From Orientallactaga sibirica (taxonomy: Eukaryota > Chordata > Mammalia > Rodentia > Dipodidae): a DNA stretch of 64,000 bases. The notes beneath the pieces were generated by a model. The model ran no database searches. It saw nothing but the letters and a program-made list of their open reading frames with translations, and was not told where the DNA came from. This document shows, in pieces, positions 1 to 9,502 of the stretch. The stretch covers positions 9,506,501-9,570,500 of the forward strand of contig JAEOAD010000040.1 in the NCBI GenBank assembly GCA_036365145.1. Direction: 5' to 3'. Within the stretch, counting starts at the first letter, position 1. The number at the start of each line of letters is the position of its first letter. Position numbers and translations under genes: made by a program.

Positions 1-40
1 GTTCGTTGGCAGTGGCTAGAAGCCCCGGCGTGCCCATTCT
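1..40 (+). mobile_element. DIP-type SINE, 3' part, cut by window edge
   Basis: The first bases match the right half of the DIP consensus seen throughout the window (GTTCGTT-GCAGTGGCTAGA, then a CGTGCCCATTCT end). The tRNA-like head lies outside the window. Confidence 0.7.
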
Positions 41-337
41 AAGAATGAATGAACTAAGAACATAGATTGGTTATTCCCCAGAGTGATTGACACGAGGGTG
101 CGGCTAGTAATTAATAGCGAACTCTTCGCTGTTGTGAATATTTCTGTCCAGAACTCAGTAAGGATCCGTAAGTGAAATCATCTATCATTCCTGTTTCATT
201 CAGAAAGTACCTTCAAGTAAATTGGTTAATTAGAATTATTTTTTTTTTTCTTAATAAACCAAATGATTCCATGTTCTCTTACCCTGGACGTTTTCTAACT
301 TCAGAATTCTTTCTTGCCACATTTAAAAGGGGAGGGG

Positions 338-535
338 GGGACTGGGGAGATGGCTTAGTGGTTAATACGTATGCTTGTGAAGGTTAAGGACCCAGGTTCA
401 ATTCTCCAGGTCCCACGTAAGCCAGATGCACAAAGTACCACATGCATCTGGAGTTCGTTTGCAGTAGCTAGAGCCCTGGCGTGCCCATTTTCACTGTCTC
501 TTCCTCTATCTCTAACAAATAAATAAATAAAAATC
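338..535 (+). mobile_element. DIP-type (B2 superfamily) SINE, complete
   Basis: A tRNA-like head (ACTGGGGAGATGGCTTAGTG) with a B-box-like GGTTCAATTC is followed by the body (AGCCAGATGCACAAAG, GGAGTTCGTTTGCAG), a CT-rich stretch and an (AAATA)n tail. This order is the same in some forty copies in the window. Confidence 0.9.
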
Positions 536-582
536 TAAAAGATCGACTTTAAGAACCAAACACCTCAGCAAATGTATTATAC

Positions 583-600
583 AAAAATTCACAGCATTTA
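583..600 (+). repeat. Left target-site duplication of the RPL18A retrocopy
   Basis: AAAAATTCACAGCATTTA lies directly before the retrocopy. A close copy (AAAAAATTACAGCTTTTTA, about 1046-1064) follows its A-rich tail. Two near-identical flanks around an A-tailed gene copy are expected of L1-driven retroposition. Confidence 0.55.
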
Positions 601-1045
601 GACCTCCTTTTGAGGGTGGCAGGGTACTGTCCTCCCACCCTGACTCCGCCCCTCTGCCCAATGCGCGTCTTTGCGCACCACCACGTCGTGGCCCAAGCCT
701 GGTTTCTGGCGCTGGTATGGCAGGTGAAGAAGGTGACTAAGCCGAGCATGGCAGGCAGGTGTTTGAGAAGTCCCGGCAGGTGGAGAACCTCGGGCTCTGG
801 CTGCGCGATCACCAACAGCGCAGAGCGTACCCAGAGCACAGCGACCTCCCGGCCCGCGCGCCCCACCCAGGTCACGAAGCACGAAGGTGGGGGAGATGGC
901 CGGCTGGCTGTCAAGCACTTCCACAACTCCAAGATCAAGTTCCCACTGCCGCGCTTCACCACCAAGAAGCCCAACACCTTCTTGTAGAGCCACTGGGTCA
1001 AATCAACTTTCCAGTGGACAGGAAACAAATAAACACACAAAAACA
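601..1045 (+). pseudogene. RPL18A: RPL18A (eL20) processed pseudogene
   Basis: The family product is the 60S subunit protein eL20, about 176 residues. The first frame (from 610) contains TPPLCPMRVFA-HHVVA, matching TPPLYRMRIFAPNHVVA of eL20. The frame then shifts: QVFEKS appears in the frame starting near 750. The last part (VKHFHNSKIKFPLP, then RFTTKKPNTFL and stop TAG at 985-987) is in the first frame again. About ten residues before RFTTK and a block in the middle are deleted. No introns are present. A short 3' untranslated region with AATAAA (1028-1033) and an A-rich tail follow, with matching flanks. These are the marks of a processed, non-functional copy. It begins a few codons inside the normal start. 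Lost codons and frameshifts rule out a normal product; transcription is not tested here. Confidence 0.88.
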
Positions 1046-1064
1046 AAAAAATTACAGCTTTTTA

Positions 1065-1655
1065 TTTTTTTCATTTTGTATATGTGAAAAAAATCTAGTG
1101 ACAATTGGCTATATGCAGATTTTATCTTTATTTGTATTTTGGAGATCTGTTCTATTTTAGTATTTTATAGAAGATATAAAATATTATAAGTTAAAAGTAT
1201 TTCTTAAAGCATAAAGTTCCTAACTTCTCTGAATGAAAACCTTTCTTGTTCTCTGAAATTTGTAAGTTAGCCCTATTAAGCCAAGACAGGTTTAGCATAG
1301 TTTCTTACTGAAGGATTCACTGTAGACTTTTCCATGCTTAGACCTATTCTTGAGAAATCTCTGCTTTCTTAAAGACAGAAGAAAACTGCCAGAGAACACA
1401 CTTCTGCTGAGAGGCGGTATCGGAGGAGTCCAGTGCCACTTGATGGTTCTTTCTCAGGAATAGTGAATTCATAATGGGCGTAATACTCGCCCTTGAATAA
1501 AGATGAAAACGCCATTTAAGTATCTGCTTAGTACCAGTGAGAAGGATGAGTGCTTCAGAGTAATCACATCTTTTTAAAATTAACCATTTTAGAGTTACTT
1601 TTTTCTTTATTAAAGAGGGCTTTCCTTAGTGGGATTGCTGATATTCACCATGGGG
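1065..1655. other. Unassigned AT-rich intergenic sequence
   Basis: I recognise no gene and no named repeat between the RPL18A retrocopy and the LTR. The sequence is AT-rich with short T runs. Confidence 0.5.
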
Positions 1656-1656
1656 T

Positions 1657-2163
1657 TGTGGGTTATGAGTTGTGAGAACAGCAGTCAGCCACTAGGGTGG
1701 GGAGGAGGGGCAATGCCTCTGGATATGCCCTCCCACACTGCGCTCTTACAATCTTGATAAGCTTCTTCTGGAAAATTCCCTCAGCCCTGGTGGCCATGTT
1801 TTGTATGGCACAATGCAGGTCTGGCCCTAGCCAGACCGCATGGCAAAAGAAACCAGGAAGTGGCTTCTGTGAACATGGCCTCCGGTGCAGGCCTGGCCTG
1901 ACAACAGTCACAGCTACCAGATGATCTGTCCGGAGACAGGCTGTCATTGGTCACAAAAAGGGGACCACCCCATACAATGATTGGCCAGCCAAGCCCTTTT
2001 AAAGCCCACCACACTTTTTTGAATAAACGAGTTTGCTGCAGCTCGCCCTCTGCCTGCTTTCACCCAACTCCCAGAGTCTGTGTCGTGATTCTGAGCCTCT
2101 CACCCCCAACTTGGCAGAGACCCTGCCGTCCCTCCTGGGCTGGCCCTAGGGGTGACCCCAACA
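1657..2163 (+). mobile_element. Solo LTR of an endogenous retrovirus
   Basis: This GC-richer block of about 500 bases starts TGTGGGTTATG and ends ACCCCAACA, so TG...CA ends are possible. In LTR order it has CCAAT-like boxes (1947-1953 and 1980-1984, ATTGG), a TATA-like CTTTTAAAGCCC (1996-2007), a polyadenylation signal GAATAAAC (about 2020-2027) and a C-rich 3' part. No gag, pol or env remains flank it, so it is a solo LTR left by recombination, or a truncated copy. The class is not certain; the layout is like rodent class II elements. I could not fix a target-site duplication, so both ends are uncertain by some tens of bases. It carries no coding region. Confidence 0.7.
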
Positions 2164-2859
2164 ATGTTTTAAGTGTACTTTAGTGTTGAGCTCTCAGCAG
2201 CTTCTGGATTTCTGCTTTGCTGTGTTTTGAGTCTCCTCAGTGTCTGCCTCCATCATCCTGGCCCAGGTTGTCAGGCTCACCCTGGAAGCAGCACCTCTGC
2301 TCACATCGCCAGCTTTAAACATTAAATATGTTAATGTTATAAAATTCTAAAGTTACAAAATATTTTTATTGAAAGATATCCCTCTTTTAACCCTCATCTC
2401 TCAGTCACACATTTGTTCCCTACATATTCTAAAAATTCTATGTAAGCATTAAGTTTGAAATTAAACCTTCTGTTTTACATTGCAGTTTTTATATTTTCAG
2501 TCAAATTATACTTCTCTAGAATACTATTTTAACTATAATGTTTGTTTTAGATACCCCAGAAAAGAAAGCTATAGAGGAATAAAAAGGTTTACTGTGATTA
2601 TTTCTCTCTCAAATATTTGCTGTGGTCTCCAAATTGGTTAAGACCAGCAAATCACATGGGTAGGCAGGAAGCTCATGGCCTGTGGTGTTCACTGTGGGCG
2701 GAGCTTGGGAAGCTATCCCTGCATTGAGAGGCTGAAGAAAGTTCCGTGATTTCACAGAATTTCCATTTGCTCATGTGATGCTCACTGTCATGCTGTTGTA
2801 CATTACAGGCTGGAAAGATTTCCTCCCGGCAGACTACCTGGATAGCAGTGCTAGTGTAT
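2164..2859. other. Unassigned sequence between LTR and MIR
   Basis: I recognise nothing with confidence. The sequence is AT-rich and has no long open frame. Confidence 0.4.
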
Positions 2860-3010
2860 CACTTATTTGACTTTGGGAAATCACTCAACTCTTCTAAGTT
2901 CTGTAATATTTATCTATATGATAATGATTTTACTACATGCCTTATGGATATATTGAAAAGTAAATGAAACCTATGAGTTCTAGCCATTAGTATCAAATAC
3001 TATTTGGTAA
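2860..3010 (+). mobile_element. MIR, ancient mammalian SINE
   Basis: The core reads ACTTATTTGACTTTGGGAAA then TCACTCAACTCTTCTAAG. This fits the MIR wording for 'gacCTTGGGcaaGTCACTtaacctctctgag', followed by the expected aTATCTaTAtgATAATgAT and a weakly kept 3' part. It is strongly diverged, as expected for a family shared by all mammals. Confidence 0.7.
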
Positions 3011-3600
3011 TTTATATTCATTGGATTGCTTAAAGCAGATAATACTCATAATAAAACATAACATAATATAAGGATATGTTTTTATTTTCCCTGATAACCC
3101 ATATTAAATTGTTTTATAAATCAAAGATAATAAACTTTTACACTGGGAATTCCTATGGAAATTTTTGAATGTGAAGCTAAAATAACAGTATGTCATTTAA
3201 AAAAAAAAACCTTCCCTTTTTATTCACTGATTCATGGGAATATTTGGTCATGTGTAATTAAATTTGAAGCTTATCTAGTTATATTTATGTCTACAAAAAT
3301 GTTTATTTTAATCTCACATTAAGAAAGCATGAGCCATAAAGGAGGGTGTACAATTTCTAACTTAGATTATTAAAGAAGGTAGGAGTGTGTGTGAAAGTTC
3401 AGGCAGACTGGGGTGCAATAATTACCTAAGTGTCTTCCCTTGGAGAAAGAAACTGATTTCTTGTTTGCTTAAAGAGTACCATCGATATGTGACTATGCAG
3501 GGGAAAGAAAATAATGCTTCATAAAGACAAGGTTGTAAATGCTTTCTAGGAAAATCTGAAGGAGCAAAAGGGGCATATTCTGATTCCCGCAGGGAATGAG
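3011..3600. other. Unassigned AT-rich sequence
   Basis: There are no recognisable repeat or coding signals. Short A and T runs dominate. Confidence 0.4.
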
Positions 3601-3606
3601 AAGTCA

Positions 3607-3750
3607 GTGAGGTGAGGTGGCTCATCACCCTGCACCAGCTTTTGGGAAGCTGAGGCAGGATGAGTGCCACAGATCAAGGCCAGCTTGGACAACATAGTGA
3701 GTTCAAGACAGTCTCAGCCACAGAGTGAGACCCTATTTCTAAAAAAAAAA
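3607..3750 (+). mobile_element. B1 SINE, old and diverged
   Basis: The B1 landmarks are present in diverged form: GAAGCTGAGGCAGGATGAG, AAGGCCAGCTTGGACAACAT and GAGTGAGACCCTATTTCT, ending in an A-run. The wording is nearer to a general 7SL-derived monomer than to the young B1 copies elsewhere in the window, so it is an older insertion. Confidence 0.8.
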
Positions 3751-3792
3751 CACACACACACACACACACACACAAAAAAAAAAAAAAAAACC
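3751..3792. repeat. (CA)n and poly-A, in the B1 tail
   Basis: The B1 tail has become a CA dinucleotide run and then an A-run. Growth of a microsatellite from a SINE tail is common. Confidence 0.9.
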
Positions 3793-4007
3793 ATAAATAA
3801 AAAAGTCAAAGTTTTATTTATTCAGTTATTCTAGTTTAATTTTCCAAACCTCATTTTCTCTGCCTGATCAGTGCTTGTATAAATAAGCTTGTTTGATTTC
3901 ATGGATGAATACCTTCCTTAAAATTTCTGAAAGAGGTCAGAGTAATTTTAGATAAATGTATATCTGTTGAAATATGATCAAAAATGTCAGAAAAAATTGT
4001 GTAATTA

Positions 4008-4082
4008 AGGGCTGGGTATATATCTCTGTGGATGAAACAATCCTTTAGCATGAGCAAGACTCCTAGTTTAATCTCCAATACT
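4008..4082 (+). mobile_element. ID-like tRNA-derived SINE, diverged
   Basis: GGGCTGGGTATATATCTCTG, then CCTTTAGCATGAGCAAGACTCC, fits a decayed ID-type head (GGGCTGGGGATGTAGCTCAGTGG... CTAGCATGC). It runs into a CA repeat, as ID elements often do. Confidence 0.6.
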
Positions 4083-4115
4083 ACACACACAAACACACAC
4101 ACACACACACACACA
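4083..4115. repeat. (CA)n microsatellite
   Basis: Alternating CA with one interruption, directly after the ID-like head. Confidence 0.95.
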
Positions 4116-4497
4116 AATTCTATGACTGAGACTAAGTAAAGAAGTTGGACTGAGATCATTTAACAAATGCAATTTAAATCTCTTTTTGTATGTGATAAAC
4201 TCTACTTTAGGTAGACAGTGAACAGATCACATCAACTGTCCTTGTGGAAACTACATATTAGAAGGGGAATAAGAAATAAAAATGAAAATTACAAATGGTA
4301 GGAAACAACAGAATAGTATGTCTCTCCTTGTACCATCAGATATGCACTGTGTGCCTGCTGCAATGCATTATGCAGCTTATGGTCAAAGTCTAGGATTGTG
4401 CCGTGAAAACACAGCTGTTGGTTCTCCCAGTGGGAGATAAAGGCAGCAGACAAGTAAGCAAATGAAAGTCAATTTCAGAAAGTGGTATGTTCTATTT

Positions 4498-4501
<4 letters not shown>

Positions 4502-4559
<58 letters not shown>
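4502..4559. repeat. (AT)n microsatellite, about 29 units
   Basis: An uninterrupted AT run. It is self-complementary and could form a hairpin. Confidence 0.97.
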
Positions 4560-4561
<2 letters not shown>

Positions 4562-4623
4562 CTGGAATAAGAACATAGGTATGCTAAGGAAGCCAGGAAG
4601 GATGTCCTTTCTTAAATTATATA

Positions 4624-4855
4624 TATATATTGTTTTTCTTGGAGAGAGACAGAGAGAGAGGGAAAGGAAGACAGATAGAGATGGGCGCACCAGCAGCCTC
4701 TCAGCTGCTGCGAATGAAATCCAATCAAGTGCAGCATTGCACCCTTGCATCTGGCTAAACGTGGGACCTGGAAATTGGAACAGCTGGAGATTGGAACTAG
4801 CGTTCTTTAGGCTTAGAAGGCAGGCACCTTAACCGCTAAGCCATCTCTCCAGCCC
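4624..4855 (-). mobile_element. DIP-type SINE, long subfamily
   Basis: Read on the minus strand it begins GGGCTGGAGAGATGGCTTAG. The middle has the extra block of the long subfamily (here TCAAGTGCAGCATTGCACCC) and the CAGCAGCCTCTCAGCTGCTG variant. Target-site copies CTTAAATTATAT flank it at about 4611-4623 and 4857-4868. Confidence 0.9.
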
Positions 4856-5089
4856 TCTTAAATTATATTTGAAGTGGTCCCTGAATGATATGAAGAAAGC
4901 AGCCATGTGACTACCTGGGGAAGAATATTCCTACTATATTAAGTAGTAAGTAGAAGATTTTTTTTTCCCATGGAAAAGAAGTACTGTGTGGCTACATGTT
5001 GCTGAACTAAAAAAAGCCCATGAAAGATGAGATTGGAGTCGTAGGCTGGCATGAAATGTGAAAAATGTGAAGGTGTTATCGTATGTTCT

Positions 5090-5265
5090 ATGGTAAGTCA
5101 TGGAAGGCTTCATAGAGAAGTAATATGATCTGACTTACTTTCACTAATATTATTCTTGTGGTTATGTGGAAAATGGCCCATGACAAGGCAAAGGAGGACC
5201 AAGAAACCAGACAGAGGCCAGGTAAATTCGGAGTGGAAACAGATCAGAGGTCTAGGACTTGTTTA
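5090..5265 (+). mobile_element. Ancient mammalian interspersed repeat, end part
   Basis: The wording GAAGTAATATGATCTGACTTAC followed by a 'tgtggaaaatgg' segment resembles the late part of a repeat common in mammals ('agtgacatgatctgacttac... tgtggagaatgg'). I cannot name the family with certainty. Confidence 0.4.
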
Positions 5266-5554
5266 ACTTTGACGTCATTTTAAGTACAGTTGATTGAAAT
5301 TTCTGGCTTTGTTTCTTTCCCCCTTCGCGTGTTCCTCTTCCCTCCCTAACACAAACACTAAATAGCAGGATGCTAGGAAGCCTCAGATAATTTTGATTAA
5401 TTCTCTAAGTATTGGTACAGCCCATGACAATGGTGTAAACGTATAGGATGGAGTTGTGGGCATCAGAGCAAATAGGTAAAGAGAATATAACCTTATGCTA
5501 CAGGTACTGTGAGTCAAACATCTTAAGAGGGGTATAATTCTTCTGGGGCAAACA

Positions 5555-5925
5555 TCTGGGAGGGAAGGATTTGGAAACACTCCCTAGAAAAGGCAATTCT
5601 TAAGTGAAATTCTGAAAGATGAGTAGGTGTGTGCTGGGCACACAGACGGGAGAAGGCTTCTGGCAGAAGCCATGCATGCAGAGGCAAGGCGGTGTGAAGT
5701 GTGCTGGCATTTCTGAGCACTGTGTGGTCTGCAGCTCGGTGTGGTTGCAGGTTGGAAGTGAGAGGTGTGTGGGAAGAGAAGCTAGGTGAGAAACGGGGCA
5801 GAGAAGGGTATGTAGGGATAGGACACTGAAGGTGTTTTATGTTCTGATAAGAAGTTTGGGTTTGTCCCTTAGGCAAATGAAGACATTTAAATGACTGTTC
5901 ACATAATTGGGCTTTTGATGAGATG
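5555..5925 (+). mobile_element. Ancient mammalian interspersed repeat, early and middle part
   Basis: GAAATTCTGAAAGATGAGTAG, CATGCATGCAGAGGCAAGG and AAGTTTGGGTTTGTCCCTTAGG match in order the 'gacctgaaggatgagtagg ... gtgcaaaggc ... gagtttggactttatcct' order of the same repeat as at 5090-5265. The earlier part of the element lies downstream of the later part, so these are two copies or a rearranged one. Confidence 0.4.
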
Positions 5926-6760
5926 TGGTGGATTTTTTGTTTAAGTCACAATATCATTGCATGGAAAACAGACATGAAATGAACCAAGAAAGGAGATAGC
6001 TAAAGAAGTCTATTTTAAAATTATTAACTTCAGTAGTTTCCAAGGAAATGGCTATTAAAATAGTCATCATTCATATTGACACTGCCCAGAGTTCTTTTTC
6101 ATTGCTTGCTTTGTGACAGGCCCGTCCAATTCCACCTAACACCAAAGGGACTTGGGTTAGTTTCCATGTGTGACATGCCATTTGGAAAATGTCCCGTTTC
6201 TGGACAAGGTTTGAATGTGCTGAGACTTGGCATCCATTGGGCAGATGCACGTGCCCTTCACAGATGTTGGAAAGTGGTCCAAGTGTGGTAGGGCTCCTTC
6301 AGGTATTGTCCACTGAAGTCATGGCAAGTGACTTTGGAAGAGACCAGCGCAAACGCACTGAGACACTGTAGCAAGCAAACTCCACTCCCGGTTGGCATTG
6401 TGTGGGCATGCGTCATTGAACATGGCGTTGAGATATGTGTACCCTCTAATGGTGTCAGCACTCAGAAAGATGGACAATTGAATCAGGGTTAGTGTGCCCA
6501 GAGCACAGCAATGTCACTGTGATTATTCTCTTACATTTCTGCAGAATGTTCTAGATTGTGAGCTAACTTTACAAATGTTCAGTAAGCCTCGTATTAAGTC
6601 AAACATCACAAAGCTATTATTTCTTCCCATCTTCTTCATTCTAAGACCCCTGGGTTTTCTATACCTGGCGAGTGTCACATGTCAGGGACAGGAGCAGATC
6701 AATACACACCTAATCAGCCGAGGTAGTGTCTGAGCAGTGATAAAGCACAATGCTTACAAT

Positions 6761-6764
<4 letters not shown>
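5926..6764. other. Unassigned sequence
   Basis: No recognisable gene or named repeat. Short chance open frames occur on both strands without homology that I can see. Confidence 0.4.

Positions 6765-6765
<1 letters not shown>

Positions 6766-6796
<31 letters not shown>
6766..6796. repeat. (CA)n microsatellite
   Basis: Uninterrupted CA run of about 15 units. Confidence 0.97.
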
Positions 6797-6798
<2 letters not shown>

Positions 6799-7024
6799 TG
6801 AAAGACAGCAGGATATCTTAGTACTTGGTTCATTTGAAGTTTTCCTGAGAGAATTTCAGAAAGGGCGGGAAGAAATGCTGATGAACCTCAGAGTTGCTCG
6901 GTGATAAACCACACAGCCTACCTCTCATCAACGTTTGGCTACTGCAGCTGCTGTTTGGTCAAGACTGGACCAGCTCTGCTACAGAAAGGGACGATCGAAT
7001 CTAGAAGGGGGCTTTGCTGGGTAT

Positions 7025-7335
7025 ATGTGTAACTTTATTGTTGCTGTGACAAGGGTTTATTCCAGCTTTCAGCTTTGAGGTTATATATTCCACAGAAGGT
7101 AGAACTAGCGGCAGGAGATGAAGCAGCTGGCTACATGGTGCCCCACAGTTAGGAAATAAACAGGGGTGAGTGGTGCTCAGTCAGTGCTCTCTTTTCTATA
7201 CAGGACACTGTTCCACGGAAAGGGGACAGCCTACAGTGAAGATAAGGTTTTCCCACATGAGTTGATTTAATCGGGATGATCCCTCCTGGGCACAATCCAG
7301 GGGTGGTTCTATACAGCCTATCAAGTTATTAACAT
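7025..7335 (+). mobile_element. Rodent hAT-like repeat (URR1/RChARR1 type)
   Basis: TTGTTGCTGTGACAAGGGTT and TATTCCAGCTTTCAGCTTTG open the element. Next comes GAAGCAGCTGGCTACATGGT, then a 'tcagtgctctcttt' segment and TGAGTTGATTTAATC near the end. This order matches the common rodent repeat I know as URR1, thought to be a non-autonomous hAT-Charlie transposon. The family name is from memory. Confidence 0.6.
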
Positions 7336-7472
7336 TGGAATACCAGGGACAGCTCAGACAGTTTACAAAGTAGAACACATTTTACTTCTTCACTGTAAGC
7401 AAAGATCATTTTGTTCAACATATCATCTTCTGTTTTTCTTTTACACAAATGATTCTTAAAAATCTAGGATGA

Positions 7473-7692
7473 AGGGCTGGAGAAATGGCTTAGCAGTTAA
7501 GCGCTTGCCTGTGAAGCCTGAGGCCCCGGTTCGAGGCTCGATTCCCCAACACCCACGTTAGCCAGATGCACACGGTGGCGCACATGTCTGGAGTTCGTTT
7601 GCAGAAGCTAGAGGCCCTGGCACACCCATTCTCTCTCTCTTTACCTCTCTCTCTCCCTTTCTCTGTCTCTAATCAGTACATAAATAAATTTT
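7473..7692 (+). mobile_element. DIP-type SINE, complete
   Basis: Head GGGCTGGAGAAATGGCTTAG, body GGAGTTCGTTTGCAGAAGCT, CT-rich end and A-rich tail. Target-site copies AAAAATCTAGGATGA (7458-7472) and AAAAATCTAAGATGA (7693-7707) fix both ends. Confidence 0.95.
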
Positions 7693-7984
7693 AAAAATCT
7701 AAGATGAATGCACAGTCTCCCATGAAGTCCATTCTCATCCTATGAGACGACGCAGCATCTCCTTTCTTGTACTGAGCACCTTCTAAATGTTAAATGAGTA
7801 AAAGCATGTCATATCAAAAAAGAGAAGCTCAGATATCTTTTATTTCATAGTCATGCAATATGTCATGTCATATAACTTCTCTCCGTTTACATTTATACTT
7901 TAGTTTGGTTTTAGAAAAATTCCCCTTTACCTCTTTGCACTGTGACTTGGTAGTTCCATTAAGATTGTTTCCGTTTACCTTCTT

Positions 7985-8300
7985 GTTGCTGGCACGAAGC
8001 ACGCAACCAAAAGCAGCTGATCGGAGGAGATGGTTTACTGCGGCTTACAGGGTCAAGGGAAGCGCTAGAGAAAGCTCCCCTCGAGCAGAGACTGGACATT
8101 GCCTTTGCCCCAGCACGTGGAAAGAGCAGCAGGAGAGTGAGATGAACTCTGGCAAGGTAGAGCTGGCTAGGACACCCCCAAAGGCCACCCCTCAACAACA
8201 CATCTCCTCCAGCAAGACTCCACCTTCCAAACAGCCATCAGCTGGGAGCCAAGCACTCGGAGCACATGGGTTTATGAGTGGGGCACCTGATCCAAACCAC
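7985..8300 (+). mobile_element. Rodent hAT-like repeat, same family as 30292 and 36740
   Basis: ACCAAAAGCAGCTGATCGGA, a 'ggtttactgcggcttacaggg' segment, and a late AGCTGGGAGCCAAGCACTC with GTTTATGAGTGGGGCACCTG match the wording of two further copies in this window. The family appears related to URR1-type elements. A 190-codon open frame here has no recognisable product and crosses into the CA repeat. Confidence 0.55.
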
Positions 8301-8336
8301 TGTGTGTGTGCGCGCACGCACACACACGCACACAAG
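8300..8336. repeat. (TG)n-(CG)n-(CA)n mixed dinucleotide tract
   Basis: A TGTGTGTG run passes through CGCGCACG into CACACACG. The purine-pyrimidine alternation has Z-DNA potential. Confidence 0.9.
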
Positions 8337-8394
8337 TCAGTGAAAATTCTGATTTCCATTTCCTTCCCCCGTCAAATTTGCGACAGGTGTCAGC

Positions 8395-8886
8395 TCAGCC
8401 ATGATGAAGGAAAAGGAAGTCATGATAAATAGAAAGGAAGTCGTGATGAGTGTGAAGGAAGTTGTGATGAGTGTGAAGGAAGTTGTGATGAGTGGGAAGG
8501 AAGTCGTGATGAGTGGGAAGGAAGTCGTGATGAGTGGGAAGGAAGTCGTGATGAGTGGGAAGGAAGTCTGATGTGTGGGAAGGAAGTCGTGATGAGTGGG
8601 AAGGAATTTGTGATGTTTGGGAAGGAAGTCGTGATGAGTGGGAAGGAAGTCGTGTTGTGTGGGAAGGAAGTCGTGATGAGTGGGAAGGAAGTCGTGATGA
8701 GTGGGAAGGAAGTCGTGATGAGTGGGAAGGAAGTTGTGATGAGTGGGAAGGAAGTCCTGATGAGTGGGAAGGAAGTCGTGTTGTGTGGGAAGGAAGTCCT
8801 GATGAGTGGGAAGGAAGTCCTGATGAGTGGGAAGGAAGTCCTGATGAGTGGGAAGGAAGTCGTGTTGTGTGGGAAGGAGGTGGTTG
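8395..8886. repeat. 21-bp minisatellite, about 22-23 units
   Basis: The unit is AAGGAAGTCGTGATGAGTGGG. Variants change TCG to TTG or TCC and GATGAG to GTTGTG, and one unit (near 8560-8580) has a one-base deletion. Because 21 is a multiple of 3, several frames on both strands stay open across the array (up to 213 codons on the minus strand). These are low-complexity products of the unit. No start context or homology suggests a real protein. Confidence 0.97.
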
Positions 8887-9153
8887 ACAAGAAGGACGTC
8901 GTGGCAATAAGGAAATTTCCTTTTGCCTTTTTTTCCCTGTTGGTTGAAGTTGTCAAAATAACAGGTTTTTCCCATCATAAGTGAGAGAACATGTTATTTT
9001 TATAACTGTGAGGGTCAGATCCAGCCGGTAGGTACTCATCTGAACTTGTTGAGACGTCAGCTACCTTCAGAATCCCAAAGAGCCAGTTTCTTCTAGAAGA
9101 GTCTATGTTTTATCTTTTAGTCATACCCATAAGTAAAAATGTTTACCAATCTT

Positions 9154-9318
9154 GGCCGGGCATGGTGGCGCACACCTTTAATCCTAGGACTTGGGAGGCA
9201 GAGGTAGGAGGCTCGCTGTAAGTTTGAGGCCACTCTGGGACTACATAGTAAATTCCAGGTGAGCCTGGGCTAGAATCAGACCCTACCTTGAACCCCCCAC
9301 CCCCCGCGCTAAAAAATA
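9154..9318 (+). mobile_element. B1 SINE
   Basis: GGCCGGGCATGGTGGCGCAC and the body with ACTACATAGTAAATTCCAGG, ending with CCTACCTTGAA and a C-rich, then A-rich tail. Confidence 0.93.
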
Positions 9319-9479
9319 AATTTTGCCAGTCTTACCAGTACAAGCAAACCATTGGGTTTGACACAATACAAAATTCCCCACTGGAAATGGAAGCAGAAAA
9401 TTGACATTTAACATCTATAATGACAGGCAACAGATGAAGTGGTTTTAGTCACTCTGAAAGATACAGGCACATTGTGACT

Positions 9480-9502
9480 ACCCCCACCCCACCCCACCCC
9501 AT
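9480..9502. repeat. (CCCCA)n short tract
   Basis: Five-base C-rich units. The G-rich complement could form a quadruplex, but the tract is short. Confidence 0.85.

Noticed and set aside
338..410. tRNA-like heads of DIP elements as tRNA genes
   Set aside because: They are SINE heads joined to a constant body and A-tail. They lack a full cloverleaf.
610..1160. Overlapping plus and minus frames of 125-165 codons as a new gene
   Set aside because: The plus frames are shifted pieces of the RPL18A retrocopy, and the minus frames are its complement.
1663..2183. Open frames of 75-94 codons in the LTR
   Set aside because: They lie in untranslated LTR sequence with no retroviral protein signal.
5270..5277. 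TGACGTCA, a full cAMP-response-element palindrome (also at 52868-52875)
   Set aside because: An 8-base word is expected about once in a window of this size. No promoter or gene start lies nearby, so I do not call a regulatory site.
7860..8432. 190-codon plus frame as a gene
   Set aside because: It runs over a hAT-like repeat, a CA tract and the start of the minisatellite.
8395..8886. Evenly spaced repeats as a CRISPR array
   Set aside because: The units are directly adjacent with no unique spacers, and the genome is mammalian.
8337..8984. Long overlapping open frames (up to 213 codons) on both strands
   Set aside because: They are produced by a 21-base repeat, a multiple of three. The products are monotonous and have no start context or homology.
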